Under the pieces are notes generated by a model, which was not told where the DNA came from, did not search any database, and saw only the letters and a program-made list of their open reading frames with translations. DNA of 47,500 bases from Cristatella mucedo (Eukaryota > Bryozoa > Phylactolaemata > Cristatellidae). The position numbers were made by a program, and so were the translations under genes. The stretch is from contig WPIO01000398.1 of assembly GCA_009760855.2 (NCBI GenBank), positions 1-47,500 of the forward strand, read 5' to 3'. Below, piece by piece: positions 1 through 10,522 of this stretch (position 1 is its first letter; every line of letters starts with the position of its first letter).

Positions 1-96
1 CACATACTACTCGGCTGACGCTCTCAGCGAAACAGCACGCAGCCACCCTCCTCCGCAACCACATCGCAATTGCTTCTCTCAGTCCGCTCGCCACCT

Positions 97-116
97 CCCC
101 CCCCCCCCCCCCCCCC
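97..116. repeat. Poly-C tract (20 C)
   Basis: This is an uninterrupted run of 20 C bases. Comparable G/C homopolymers occur at 6386-6411, 33645-33664 and 44066-44084. Their exact lengths are unreliable in any assembly. Confidence 0.9.
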
Positions 117-1342
117 TTCCAAGGAACAGCCGAGCCCCTTCCAAGAAGCAGCCGGCCGGCCCATAGAGGGCTAGGTAAGCCAACATCAATGGCGGCCAGC
201 CAGCGTGCAGCGGCCGATGGCCTGCCTGCAATTCAATCACACACGGTACGCACTTTTTTGAAGCTTACAGCCATTGAATTGCAGCTAGCGAATTGTAGAT
301 GCAGGTTTGGCGTAGGTACTACAGGCGACAGTAACGGAACGGAGCAGCGATGAGAAATACCGTAAGAAGATACAAACTCCCTCATTCATCGACAGCGACG
401 GTCTGTTGCAGCCTTTCAACATCAGCCGTGACGTACTACTCTCGCAATTCGCATTGCGCCTCTTAGCACCGCTGAAGCGCCGACTAGCGCAAAGCCTCGG
501 GAGCAACTCTCGCCCGTCGCAGCTCCTAGACCTTCTCCGACTGCTTATCATATGACTTAAGCAGCTTCATGCCGCCCAGCCACGGAGTATGACATATATG
601 GCTTCAAATATTTATAAATATAAAACGGCAAATAATGTTTCGGCAGTCATATTCTTGGTGATCTAGCTCGCCGTGTGTTTCACACGTACTCTTTCTTCAA
701 AAGGCTCACAGCATAGATTGGCACATTGGGGTAAATCCGTTAAAATCGATTGTCCATAGTTTTAACGCTTTGTTAGTAGCTTATGTTTCTTACAAGCTTC
801 CGACGCGACATGGTCAGTTGTATGTCATTTCGACCCAAGGAAGATTCTATGAGTTAGTCAAAGCTTTTTCTGAAAAAATAAATGAATTATATTTTCTTTA
901 TTTAAGAACACATCAGAGCAAGACAGCTGTCTGATTTACAAAAATATTTCCCCACAATTTCATTCAAGAATGGCTAAACTTGTAAATTTAGTTGTAAGCA
1001 AGTTGTAGTTAGTAGTCTTAACTAGTTTTCAGTAATATTTGAATTTGGATGCCTTGCATTTTAAAATTAATTTTGTCACACATTTTCGCCGGTACACTGT
1101 TAGTAGCCCATAGCTATGGCCGCACCGAAACGGGGGGGGAGGTTAGGCCAACTGCCCCCCCCCCCAGCATTCACGCAGCTGCGCCTCTTACGATGATACT
1201 GACGCTCAGCGCGAAGGATCCGCCCTGCAGTTTTTCGTGGCGATCTCGCGGGAGCTCAAGACACGTGACATGAAAGAGTGTGGCTGCACCCGCATTTTGC
1301 TGGTTTACACGATGAAGAAGCCTTTATGCGAGTCGATCCGCG
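117..1342. other. Unassigned, no gene seen
   Basis: I see only short open frames without recognisable motifs, including one of 88 codons on the minus strand at 285-551. The stretch from about 560 to 1050 is AT-rich. No RNA gene or transposon end was recognised. Confidence 0.5.
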
Positions 1343-2012
1343 CGGTTGGAGCGGGTTACGGACATTTCCCCCTGGACGTTTCCCCCCCCCGACATTCCCC
1401 CTGGGGTAGGACATCTCCCCCAGCGGTAGGACATTCCCCCCTGGGGTAGGACATTCCCCCGTATATGGTTTGGGGCTTAAGGGTTTAGAGTTTCGGGTTT
1501 AGGGTTTTTAGGGTTTAGTGCTTAGGGTTATAAGTTTTAGGGTTTAGAATTTCGGGTTTACGGCACCGCCTAAATCCACCCTTGCTCGTATTCCGCTCTT
1601 TAATGAGTGCGTATTAGGGCGTAACGAGATCTCTTGAGATCGAGTTATACTCAGTAGACCTCTGAGGCTTAGCGCTCATTTGCAGGAACGCACGGCACGC
1701 TGTAGCACGCAACCGCTTTGACGGGTACGAACACGTGCCCGGCGCCGTCGTGCTGGACCAAACAGTAGCCCGCCGACGCTGCTGCCGCCACTCGCTCCAT
1801 TACAAACCATCCTTCCAATCCATCTTCTAATAATACTGAGTTGATTTTATTTTAATAGAGCGTGAACTTCATTTTATCAAATGTATATACATCTATATTC
1901 TTCATTATACATTCATCAACAAAGGGGAAAATGTCGTACCCAGGGGATGTCGGGGGGGGGGGAGAATATCCTAGGGTCCACCAGGGGGGGATGTCCTACA
2001 ACCGGTTGGAGC
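1343..2012. mobile_element. Mutator-like non-autonomous DNA transposon
   Basis: A perfect 10-bp direct repeat, CGGTTGGAGC, flanks the element (1343-1352 and 2003-2012). The inner ends form a terminal inverted repeat: left GTTACGGACATTTCCCCCTG, right (reverse complement) GTTGTAGGACATCCCCCCCT. The GGACAT(T)CCCCC motif recurs several times inside each end, at about 1358-1460 and 1930-2000, in inverted orientation. A 9-11 bp target duplication is the hallmark of Mutator-like elements, which is why I use that name. No transposase is encoded, so the element would be non-autonomous. The core holds TTTAGGG-like repeats and about 250 bp of unassigned sequence. The superfamily is an inference from the duplication length and end structure alone. 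Confidence 0.6.
1478..1561 (+). repeat. Degenerate TTTAGGG-like repeats
   Basis: There are about eight imperfect copies of TTTAGGG/TTAGGG in one orientation, with spacer changes such as GGGTTTAGAGTTTC. They lie inside the Mutator-like element. The array is too short and degenerate to be a chromosome end. A weaker array of similar composition lies at 33310-33490. Confidence 0.7.
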
Positions 2013-2160
2013 AACAGGATCGTGCAAACTTGCTTTTAAAAGTTATAAGTGTAAACTAGTGAAATGTGGAAGCAACCATTTTCATTACGGAAGTGCCTAT
2101 TCACAAAACTTGTTTCTGGATTGATTGTCTTGTCTTTAATCCAGGGCTCTCTCGCTCTCG

Positions 2161-2751
<591 letters not shown>

Positions 2752-2784
<33 letters not shown>
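2752..2784 (+). repeat. (GT)n microsatellite
   Basis: This run of GT dinucleotides directly abuts the third (AG)n unit, replacing the next unit's CCTCATG start. Confidence 0.9.
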
Positions 2785-2785
<1 letters not shown>

Positions 2786-2787
<2 letters not shown>

Positions 2788-4440
2788 TCGTGTGTGCGCG
2801 TGAGGACCGAGTCGTGAACGAGTGGTCCGCGTGTGAGGAGGAGGAGCTCTGACGTCTGAGGTTGCAACTGCTCTCCTGGAAGTTGCCCGTGTCGTCCATT
2901 GCATTGCTCGCTTTGGAAGGCGCGCCGACAGAAGAATTCGACTAGCCTTTCGCCTGCCCTTAACCAATTATTTTCTAGGACAACAAATTCTATAGACTAA
3001 TACATAGGATCGACCTGCAGCTGCTAGTTGCGTAAGGACATCATTTCAGTAACATCGTGGATCTTGGTTAGCTACACCGCTAGGGCCAAATGTACCCGAT
3101 CGGCTCATTAACTGCATGTCTTTCTGAATATGATTCACGGTAAGATATTCTGTTGACCCATCTTCTGTGTAAAGATTCTTTGGTGATACGGTGAATACTT
3201 GCCACCACAGCTGTAACTATAAGGTTGAGGAAAAAGTTCACGCATCCGCGTTTTTCATTAAATCATTACTAAACTTATTAAATTACTATTAAAAGCACGG
3301 CTAACAAACTTTTTCATCCTTATATATTTTAGCGTCGGCTGAGTTACTTCAATAAGTAAGCTGCAACTGACGTTAAGATCAGCGGAGCCTGACCCGAAAA
3401 GCTAATTAAATCAGGCCTAGTTTAAAGGCAGCAGAGCCCTGCTCTTGGATAGCTTGGCTTATGACTAGAAACTTCTGCCGAGCTAAGGATAAGTTCACTC
3501 AAGGTCAAGGTTAAAATGACGCAATCTGGAATAGGCTCTTCGTCAGTAACCCTGAGATTTAAAAATGGCAGGCAGCAGCAAGCTGTTCGCTTAATCTGAT
3601 GCCCTGCCTGACAGTCGCTGTTAGCCAGATGTTCACTTCCGATCGACTTTTGCACACATTTACCTGCACTGCCTCATGGCTTGTACAAGAAGGGTACAAG
3701 AAGGCAGGGGCAAGCCCTCTCGGCTGCTGTGACGCCGACGAGATGCCTGCATTACGTCTCAGTTGGTCTGTCATGCTCGTTTCATACCTGGTTTCTCATG
3801 GCTGCCACGACTAATCGCGACTTGGTCTGCAATACACGATGCCACAATTCATGCACGAGATGTTCGGTCTTCGGAAACTAAAGGCTATAAAGAAATCGAC
3901 TTTGATACTAGGTGCCGACGAATAAATGAAGCGATCAGCAATCCTCTGAGCTTTGCCCAGTGGGCAGCCGGTGAGAGTGAAAGGTGAAAGGGAGCATACT
4001 CCAACTCCAAAAAAGCCTGAAAAGCTCCGGGTGGGTAGGGCAAACCTCCACAACGAATGGAGATGGCAACAGAAAGGGGCACTTGCCGAGATATATTTTG
4101 ATTAGCCACGTATTTGAGGTTTGACCGGCCGAACAAGTTCGGCCAGGCATTCCTACACCAAGAAGCGACGAAGCAGCACGCACACACGCACACGTGCACA
4201 CACACAGACACAGGCGCCAGAAACCTACTGACCAGCGCCCTTGGCTAGACAAACTGGTCCGGCAGAAGCTGTCAATCCAGGAGGCCCAGTGCTCGGTGTG
4301 CATTCAACAGGGCACACGCTAGATGCAGCCAAATCCTGAGGCAGCTCAGCCGGTTTCCTGCTCGTTCGAACGCGGGCATCGACTCTCGTGCTTCAAATAG
4401 CATAGCCCAGTACACGCAATCATCACCATATAGGGTTATG
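2786..4440. other. Unassigned, no gene seen
   Basis: There are several open frames of 60-120 codons on both strands (for example minus 3935-4303), none with a recognisable domain or good splice context. Part of the minus-strand frame is built on a short CA-rich tract near 4180-4210. I see no transposon termini. Confidence 0.5.
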
Positions 4441-4449
4441 GTGAATATA

Positions 4450-4494
<45 letters not shown>

Positions 4495-4520
4495 ATACGT
4501 GTGTACATATACATATGCAA
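4441..4520. repeat. (AT)n / (GTAT)n microsatellite
   Basis: This is an alternating AT tract with GTAT and GTGTAC interruptions. Short tyrosine/isoleucine-rich open frames across it are repeat artefacts. Confidence 0.9.
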
Positions 4521-4647
4521 GCCTTGCAAGAAAGGTACTAGCTGCTACGAGGTCTTGAATGTGCCTAATCGACGGCAGTCATCAGTCAAGGGCTCGAGGC
4601 ATTGCAGGCCTCGAGCCCAAATCGGTCTCCGCTGGTAATCTACCATG

Positions 4648-4693
4648 GGCGGCATCCACCGATGGCGGCTGGCGGCATCCACCGATGGCGGCT
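4648..4693 (+). repeat. 23-bp direct tandem duplication
   Basis: The 23-bp unit beginning GGCGGCATCCACCGATGGC occurs twice back to back (4648-4670 and 4671-4693), about 200 bp downstream of the stop codon of the minus-strand zinc-finger gene. It may lie in that gene's 3' untranslated region. Confidence 0.8.
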
Positions 4694-4897
4694 GCATGTT
4701 CAAGCACGCCAAACAAAGTGTTCCAAGCGAAGCTCACAGCAGCAGCAGCACTTAGTTCGCACATGCGCTCCTCCGTCGAAACCATCTCATTAGCGACGTC
4801 ACCGGAAGCCGGCAAAAGGTCGATGTGGCTCGGCCTCCTTTGAGAGCACGTGCGTGTGAATCGCAACTCGCCTCGGAGTCAACGTCTGGGTCAAGCC

Positions 4898-6340
4898 TCA
4901 CTGGTTGGTCGCGGCAATCGGCTGCTCGGGCTGCACGCAGCCGTCGCCCCCGCCGAGGGCGGCAGCAGCAGCAGTGGCAGCAAGAGGCAGCCCGGGCTGC
5001 CGCACGCTACCGCCAGCGTGCGACTGCGTTTGGTGCTGCTTCAGGTGGTCCGGCCGCACGAAGCCCTTGCCGCACTGGTCGCAGGCAAATGGCTTCTCGC
5101 CCGTGTGAATCATCATGTGGTGCCGCAAGTTGGCCGCCAGGCCGAATCGCTTGCCGCACTGGTCGCACTCGTGCGGCTTGTCGCCCGAGTGGACGAGCAT
5201 GTGCACCTTCAGGTGAGTCGCCTGAGTGAACTTCTTGTCGCAGCGGTCACACGCGTGCGGCCTCTCGCCTGTGTGAATCAGCCTGTGCATCTTGAGGTAG
5301 ATGGGCCTCGCGAACATCTTGGAGCAGACGTCGCACACGTGCGGCTTGGCCTCCGAGTGGACGAGCTCGTGCTGCTTCAGGTAGAGCGGCCGGGCGAAGC
5401 GCTTGCCGCACTGGCCGCACTCGTGCGGCTTCTGCGCCGAGTGCGTCAGCAGGTGCTGTGTCAGGTCGGCCAGCAGGGCGTAGCGTCGGCCGCACTGGTC
5501 GCACGAGTGCGGCCGGTCGCTCGCGTGCACCAGCATGTGCCTCTTCAGCACGACTGCGTACGAGAACTGCTTGCCGCACTGGTCGCAGGCATGCGCCTTC
5601 TCGCCCGAGTGCACGAGCAGGTGCCGCTTCAGGTGCGACGCCTGCGTGAACTTCTTGCTGCACTGGTCGCAGGCGTGGCGACGCTCCTTCGAGTGCACCA
5701 CCATGTGCTGCCTCAGATTGGCCGCCTGCGCAAACTTCTTGTCGCACTGGTCGCACGCGTGAGGCCTGTCAACCGCGTGCATCGGCGCCGCCGCCGCAGG
5801 CTCGGCTTTCTGGGCAGAGCCTGCGCCATTGCCGCCACACTTGCTGCAGGTGTGCTTCGGTGGCTGCTGCTGCTCGTCACCTGCTGCAGCAGCAGCAGCA
5901 GACTGCTGCTGCTGCAGCAGGCCGCACTGGTCGCATGCGGGCGGCGGCTTGTTGTCGCTGGCGTGCACTCGCATGTGCCGCTTCACGTGGGCCGCCCGAG
6001 TGAACTGCTTGCCGCACTGAGCGCAGGCGTGACGCTTCTCACCTTCGCGGGCACCGCCGCTGCTCGGCACTCGCTGTCTCTTGCCATCGTTGCCGCCGCC
6101 AGGGCGAGGCTCGCCAGCAGCGTCAGCCAAAGCCACGAGCTGTGCGGGCGCCTCGCACGATGCCAACGTCACGGCTCCGTTCTCGCACGGCTCGCCGTCG
6201 TGCGGCTCCACGGTCGCTACAAACAGCTGCCTCCCCGGATCGACTTCTATTAGCACGCACTGCAGCTCTATGACTTCGTGCACTTGCTGGTCGGCGGCGA
6301 CGGAAACCTCTTCGTGCATTGGTCCGTGTGGCGAGTTCAT
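4898..6340 (-). CDS. C2H2 zinc-finger protein, ten fingers
   Basis: This is a 480-codon reading frame ending in TGA. Its product is a probable nuclear DNA-binding protein and presumed transcription factor. Finger 1 is at residues 104-126 (HACAQCGKQF...HVKRHMRVH). Fingers 2-10 run without a break from 194 to 441, each CxxC-x12-HxxxH (last finger HxxxxH), joined by H-(T/S)GE(K/R)-like linkers. Residues 1-100 are not zinc finger and are Glu/Val-rich. Residues 127-193 are a Gln/Ala-rich spacer with two orphan CxxC pairs. The frame is open to 6415, but the Met at 6340 is the first after a good splice acceptor (TTTTTTTTGTAG, cut after 6351), so I start there. A 5' non-coding exon upstream is implied but not located. 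The antisense strand is open over the same span only as a mirror of the biased codons. I cannot name an ortholog. Confidence 0.9.
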   Translation of the reverse strand: MNSPHGPMHEEVSVAADQQVHEVIELQCVLIEVDPGRQLFVATVEPHDGEPCENGAVTLASCEAPAQLVALADAAGEPRPGGGNDGKRQRVPSSGGAREGEKRHACAQCGKQFTRAAHVKRHMRVHASDNKPPPACDQCGLLQQQQSAAAAAAGDEQQQPPKHTCSKCGGNGAGSAQKAEPAAAAPMHAVDRPHACDQCDKKFAQAANLRQHMVVHSKERRHACDQCSKKFTQASHLKRHLLVHSGEKAHACDQCGKQFSYAVVLKRHMLVHASDRPHSCDQCGRRYALLADLTQHLLTHSAQKPHECGQCGKRFARPLYLKQHELVHSEAKPHVCDVCSKMFARPIYLKMHRLIHTGERPHACDRCDKKFTQATHLKVHMLVHSGDKPHECDQCGKRFGLAANLRHHMMIHTGEKPFACDQCGKGFVRPDHLKQHQTQSHAGGSVRQPGLPLAATAAAAALGGGDGCVQPEQPIAATNQ

Positions 6341-6350
6341 GGAAATACCT

Positions 6351-6411
6351 CTACAAAAAAAAACAGTTACAGAGAAGGAAGCCGACCCCCCCCCCCCCCC
6401 CCCCCCCCCCC
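6351..6411 (-). other. Splice acceptor and 26-C tract upstream of the zinc-finger exon
   Basis: Read on the minus strand, a run of 26 G (6386-6411) is followed by GGCTTCCTTCTCTG, an uninterrupted T tract and TAG, cut just before the A at 6350. The start codon follows 10 bases later. The homopolymer therefore lies in the intron and is probably length-variable. Confidence 0.6.
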
Positions 6412-6834
6412 GCACGAACGAGATACCAGCACAATGGCAATGACCCGGCTTTGCGCAGCTTTAAAGAACTTGAGCCCAGAGCCAGCAATGCTCGAGGCTA
6501 TCAAGACTCTGCTACTTCCTCGCACGGCTAGCAGCCAAACCAGCCCAGCCCGTGCTTGTTTAGCTCCGGCGTTGGCGTCACGTGCTGCTCTGGGACTGCT
6601 TCAAAAGTACCCGGCGACTCTTTCGCAGATCGGCCGATCGAGAAACGAGCCTCCGATCTAGCTGCCCCAGCTCGGGCGGGCAGCGACCGAGAGAAGTTGT
6701 GTTAAAATGCTAGAGTGCACTCGTGAACGACTGAGCACTTTCGCGCATAATAACGCAGCAAGATTTGCTAGAAACTGCCTTCAAAAAGAAGGCAGCAGCA
6801 GCTCACACAGCATCAGTTTTTTTTAAACATATCA
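6412..6834. other. Upstream region of the zinc-finger gene
   Basis: The promoter and first exon of the zinc-finger gene presumably lie here. No TATA box or clear first exon can be pointed to. The sequence is fairly GC-rich and non-repetitive. Confidence 0.35.
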
Positions 6835-7180
6835 CTTAAACCGATTAAGCAACCCACACAACCTGCTGATGCTGAAGAGGGACTGGTCCGACACCTATTG
6901 GGGTGGCTCTGATTGGTAGGCCGACGAAAAAGAATGAGTGAATAAACCTCGAGGTCGATAAACTGCTTGATGGGGAACCAGTGCAGATCGGTGAGGGCAG
7001 TACACACAAAATTGAATGGTATAGTCTTGATGATTGATGCTAGCCAATCTGTTTTCAAAAATACAGAATAGCCGAAGGCCGTATGCCGTGGAACAGTGTC
7101 AACAGTTTTCAATTTGAAATTCGGGCCATTTAAACGAGCTTCGAAATCGGCTGTGATAGCTCCTGCGACGTTTTTCATTT
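6835..7180 (-). mobile_element. LINE (L2/CR1-like) C-terminal ORF2 fragment
   Basis: On the minus strand the frame reads ...ALTDLHWFPIKQFIDLEVYS..., matching the LTxLHWLPIKxRIxFK signature just after the reverse-transcriptase domain of jockey/CR1/L2 LINEs. The frame breaks soon after. It is a 5'-truncated dead copy. Confidence 0.7.
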
Positions 7181-7504
7181 CATTGATTTTCTTTCAACCT
7201 TATCTAGTCTATGACTGCATGCACAAAATCTGACGTTTCATTACATGCTGAGGAAGTGTCTATCAAAGTCATGGCGATTTATTTTCTAAAGGATACTTGG
7301 TATACTCGCGTACTTATTATTGCTCGACGTCGCAATGTAATGTAAAGTTTCTCGGTATGTAACTACACAGAGCCTCAAAGACTGTGCGGGTGCTTTCAGG
7401 AGAGTTTTCTATAGCGCACTCAAAGCCCGAGAGGATTTCGCTGCCCATTCGGTAGCCAACAGCTACAAAGAGATGGTGAAAAGAACAGCTTGAGTCAGGA
7501 GGGT

Positions 7505-7668
7505 AGTTGAGGTAGTGAGTAATATGGAAGAGCCTTAACGGCTATTACCACCCCCAGCAGGGGGAAATTAAGGATTGATCACTATAGTCTCGAACCCACG
7601 ACCTGGGGCATGTAGAGCAGGTGCCTTACCCCTGAGCTGTTTCACAACTAGCAATAGCATATTCATGC
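7505..7668 (-). mobile_element. tRNA-headed SINE, family A
   Basis: Read on the minus strand, a tRNA-like head has an A-box-like segment (AGCTCAGGGGTAAGG) and a B box (GGTCGTGGGTTCGAG). It is followed by the body seen in the other copies (CCGTTAAGGCTCTTCCAT). Related copies lie at 16875, 25070, 39195 and 43600 (plus) and 43085 (minus). Confidence 0.7.
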
Positions 7669-7689
7669 CTCAAACTGTAAGACTGTTGG

Positions 7690-8095
7690 AAACAGATGCA
7701 GTTTGAACTGAAAGACCTTGGATGGCAGAAGGTTGATCAACGAATATAGCGTGTAAGCTCTTACGCTGACCCACAACGGCTTGGCTCCTTCATACCTAGT
7801 TGAACTGCTCCAACAGCTTCAACCGTTCCTACCCTCAGGTTCTATATGGACAATAAATTAGCTGTTTCATTAATCCACTTAAAGATCATTGGCGACAGAA
7901 GCTTGTCCTCCACAGGTCCTAGACTGTAAAATTCCCTTCCATAATTCTCATGCAACATGAACTCGCCTGCTGCCGACTATGGCCCATCCTTTCCAGTCGT
8001 CCTGGACTGCTAATCCCATGCTAGTCACTACCTCGGCTATTTTGACTCAGCAATGCTTCTCACTTTCTCTTTCTGGCTTTACATTACATTTCTAG
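7690..8095 (+). mobile_element. LINE 3' ORF fragment, second subfamily
   Basis: The frame-broken translation contains LxLTxxxxxGLAPSYLxELL and GDRSxSSxGPRL, the C-terminal tail typical of L2/CR1-type ORF2. It matches the nucleotide sequence of copies at 36.9-37.4 kb and 46.3-46.9 kb. It has several stops and frameshifts and is dead. Confidence 0.7.
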
Positions 8096-8169
8096 ATTAA
8101 CTGAGGCCAACTCATTGTTCAGGTTTAAAATGTATACTGCGAGTTGGAATATCCTACTAGTTTAGTTAG

Positions 8170-8895
8170 GTTTAGGTCAACTAGTTTAGGTCACCGAGTT
8201 TGCACCCAAGACTAAGCGCAATGTGCGCTCTTGCCCAGACGGCCTATGGTTGACCACAGATATTTATCTTGCTATTTCTACTAAGCCAAAGCTTGAGAAA
8301 GTGTAGAAAAGATCAGGACTGACTGTCCATCGTCAGGCATATGAAGACTACCGTAGATCATACCAATCGATCCTAGCTTCTACAAAAATATTGTTGAATC
8401 ACAGCTGCACGATCCAAAAATGCTGATGCCAAAATCTCCTTAATCGCTCCCAAGTTCGCTCCTTACCTAGTGATCCCAGTGGTGACCTATCGTCGATCGC
8501 TTCTCCAGCTTCTTTGTCAGCAAGATAGACAAAATCAAAGAGTCATTCCATAAGGTTGCAGCATCCCCTCTGAAATCCTGTCCCTCAATCAGATCAACAC
8601 AGGACTCCGGTCCCTCGATTCCATGCATTACCTCGATGTCCACATTCAAGGAAGCCCTCATCCTGAAATTCATCACCCAGTAAAAGAAGACTACTTATGC
8701 TCTAAACCCTATTCCTACTGCCTTAATTATATGATGCTTAGATCAGCTGCAGCAATGCATAACTAACACAATGCATACGTCCTTAGTGGGCATGATTGGC
8801 ACTGCAGTGCAACGGTTAAGGCCTTCATTCCTCAGTTGGAGACTCCAGAGTATTGATGTGAATGGACAAAGATCATCCGAGGAACCAAAGGTGAT
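8170..8895 (+). mobile_element. LINE ORF2 pre-RT and RT start, 5' part of one copy
   Basis: The translation shows a pre-RT region (AYEDYRRSYQSILASTKI, then QQDRQNQR where FxxKIxxIR is expected). It then shows an RT segment (GMIGTAVQRL...SWRLQSIDVNGQRSSEEP) like GxxGxALxWxxSYLxxRxQxVxVxG. The frame is broken. The RT appears to continue at 9185 after an insertion, so this and 9185-10310 look like one original copy. Confidence 0.65.
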
Positions 8896-9184
8896 GTAAG
8901 AATTCCTCCGAAAACCGAAGTTTTTGCAGACATCGTATACGAAAAAGACACAAAGACACAAAGCTAAGACCCGTTTAAAGTTATTCTGATTGTTATTTGA
9001 CCGCAGCGCGTAAGAAATTACGTGCCTAAGGAAATCTAAATGCTTATAGCTTCGGGCTGCTGGGTCTCCCACGCCGGCGGCTGCCTTAGCTATGCCGGCG
9101 GCTAGGAACCAGATGTAAAGCGCCTAGAAAGAGATTGAGTTCTCTGAGGGCGCTTTATCAAGTGCATTATTATTATTATTATTA
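8896..9184 (+). mobile_element. Nested SINE-like insertion with LINE 3' tail
   Basis: This roughly 290-bp block separates two parts of the same RT frame. It ends in GTAAAGCGCCTAGAAAGAG, then a TTGAGTTCTCTGAGGGCGC-type tail and an (ATT)n tract, the 3' signature shared by many elements in this window. Preceding GGAACCAAAG and following TTAACCACAGAAG could be a decayed target duplication. Confidence 0.5.
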
Positions 9185-10310
9185 ACCACAGAAGTACAGG
9201 ATACCTCAGGGCTTTGTGCTTGGGCCCGTTTTTTTCACAGCTTGTACTCTCCCACTTAAAGATACGATCGCCAAGCACAATCTAGGCTTCAACTTCTTTG
9301 CAGATGACACTCAGTTGCACCTTTGCTTTGATCCCTCCCAACCCTCGAGCATGTCGAATTGTCTACACACCCTTGCTGCATGTATTGATGACAACCCCAC
9401 GAGGATGGCAGCAAACTTTCCTAAATTGAATGGCGACAAAACTAACTTACTGGTTATGGGCAAACCAAGTGCGACTAAGAAATTGGAAAACTTGATGCTC
9501 AAAATCGACTCTGCCAGTATATCTCCTATCGAATCAGCACGAAACCTGGATGTCCTGTTCTAAAGTGACATTTCATTAGACGACTACATTAGCTCCACAG
9601 GCAAGTCTGCCTACTTTCATCTAAACAACATTGCTAAAATTCGGGCTTGCTTAGACAGAGATACCACATCTAAATTGGTCCATGCATTTGTGACATCCAG
9701 TCTTGACTTTTGTAATTCACTGCTTGCTGATCTACTGGCTTGTGCACTCAGACGCTTACAGCTGGTGCAAAACTCTGCAGCTAGGCTTGTCTGTCATGAG
9801 CGGCGCAGTCGTCACATCTTCTCGCCGACCTCCAGTGGCTACCAGTCAAGCAACACATCTACTTGAAGGTTCTGTTACTCACTTTTAGGTTACTTCATTC
9901 TCTAGGTCCAGCCTACCTATCAGAACTACTCACCTAGCAGGCTAAGTACCACTCGCTTTTCGGAATCTAATCGTTTACCTATACCTTGTACAAACCTCAA
10001 AACATTTGGAGACCGTGCATTTAGCTATGCTCCCAAAGCTAGAACTAACGACATAACAGCACATAACATCAACCCTTACACGATAACACTTAAAACGTCT
10101 GAGTCTTAAAACGCACCTGTTTATTACAGCATACGTGGGTCTTTGTGATTCATCTTTCATGTGCATGTACCTGCTTACACAGTGCCTGCTGCTTGCTGAT
10201 GTTACCCACGAATCATTTGGTAATACTTTCTATGCAGCATCTGTAAAGTACCTAGACAGAGATTGAGTTGTCTGAGGGCACTATACAAATGCATTATTAT
10301 TATTATTATA
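9185..10310 (+). mobile_element. LINE (L2/CR1-like) RT domain to 3' end
   Basis: The frame starts with YRIPQG-FVLGPVFF (RT motif) and carries the catalytic FADDTQL at about 9297-9317. A short C-terminal stretch follows: SARNLDVLF, a stop at 9562, then KSAYFHLNNIAKIRACL and LVHAFVTSSLDFCNSLL. It ends in the common tail GTAAAGTACCTAGACAGAG...CACTATACAAATGC plus (ATT)n. With a stop and frameshifts it is inactive, but it is the best-preserved LINE here and identifies the family. Confidence 0.8.
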
Positions 10311-10424
10311 AACTGAGTGGCTATGCTGACAACATGACTTCTGGCATTTTGGTTAATCAAATATGGCACAGGCTTGTGACAAGACAGAAATGCATTGACC
10401 CCAAAATGCTGTTCCTACTAAAGG

Positions 10425-10522
10425 AAGGCATAAGTAAAGTGCCTAGAAGAGATTAAATTCTGAGGGCATTATACAAATGTATAAATATTATAAGATCCCA
10501 GCTGTTGTCACAGCTGGGATCT
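10425..10522 (+). mobile_element. LINE/SINE 3' tail remnant followed by a perfect hairpin
   Basis: This is another copy of the shared 3' tail (AAGTGCCTAGAAGAGATTA...GCATTATACAAATG). An inverted repeat follows immediately: AGATCCCAGCTGT (10493-10505), loop TGTC, ACAGCTGGGATCT (10510-10522), a perfect 13-bp stem. Confidence 0.6.

Noticed and set aside
1478-1561. A chromosome end or true telomeric array
   Set aside because: It is under 100 bp, degenerate, and enclosed within a transposon with a target duplication.
4850-6253. A 467-codon plus-strand open frame
   Set aside because: It is exactly antisense to the zinc-finger exon. Its repeated Leu/Ala/Val/Arg translation mirrors the repeated finger codons and has no domain of its own.
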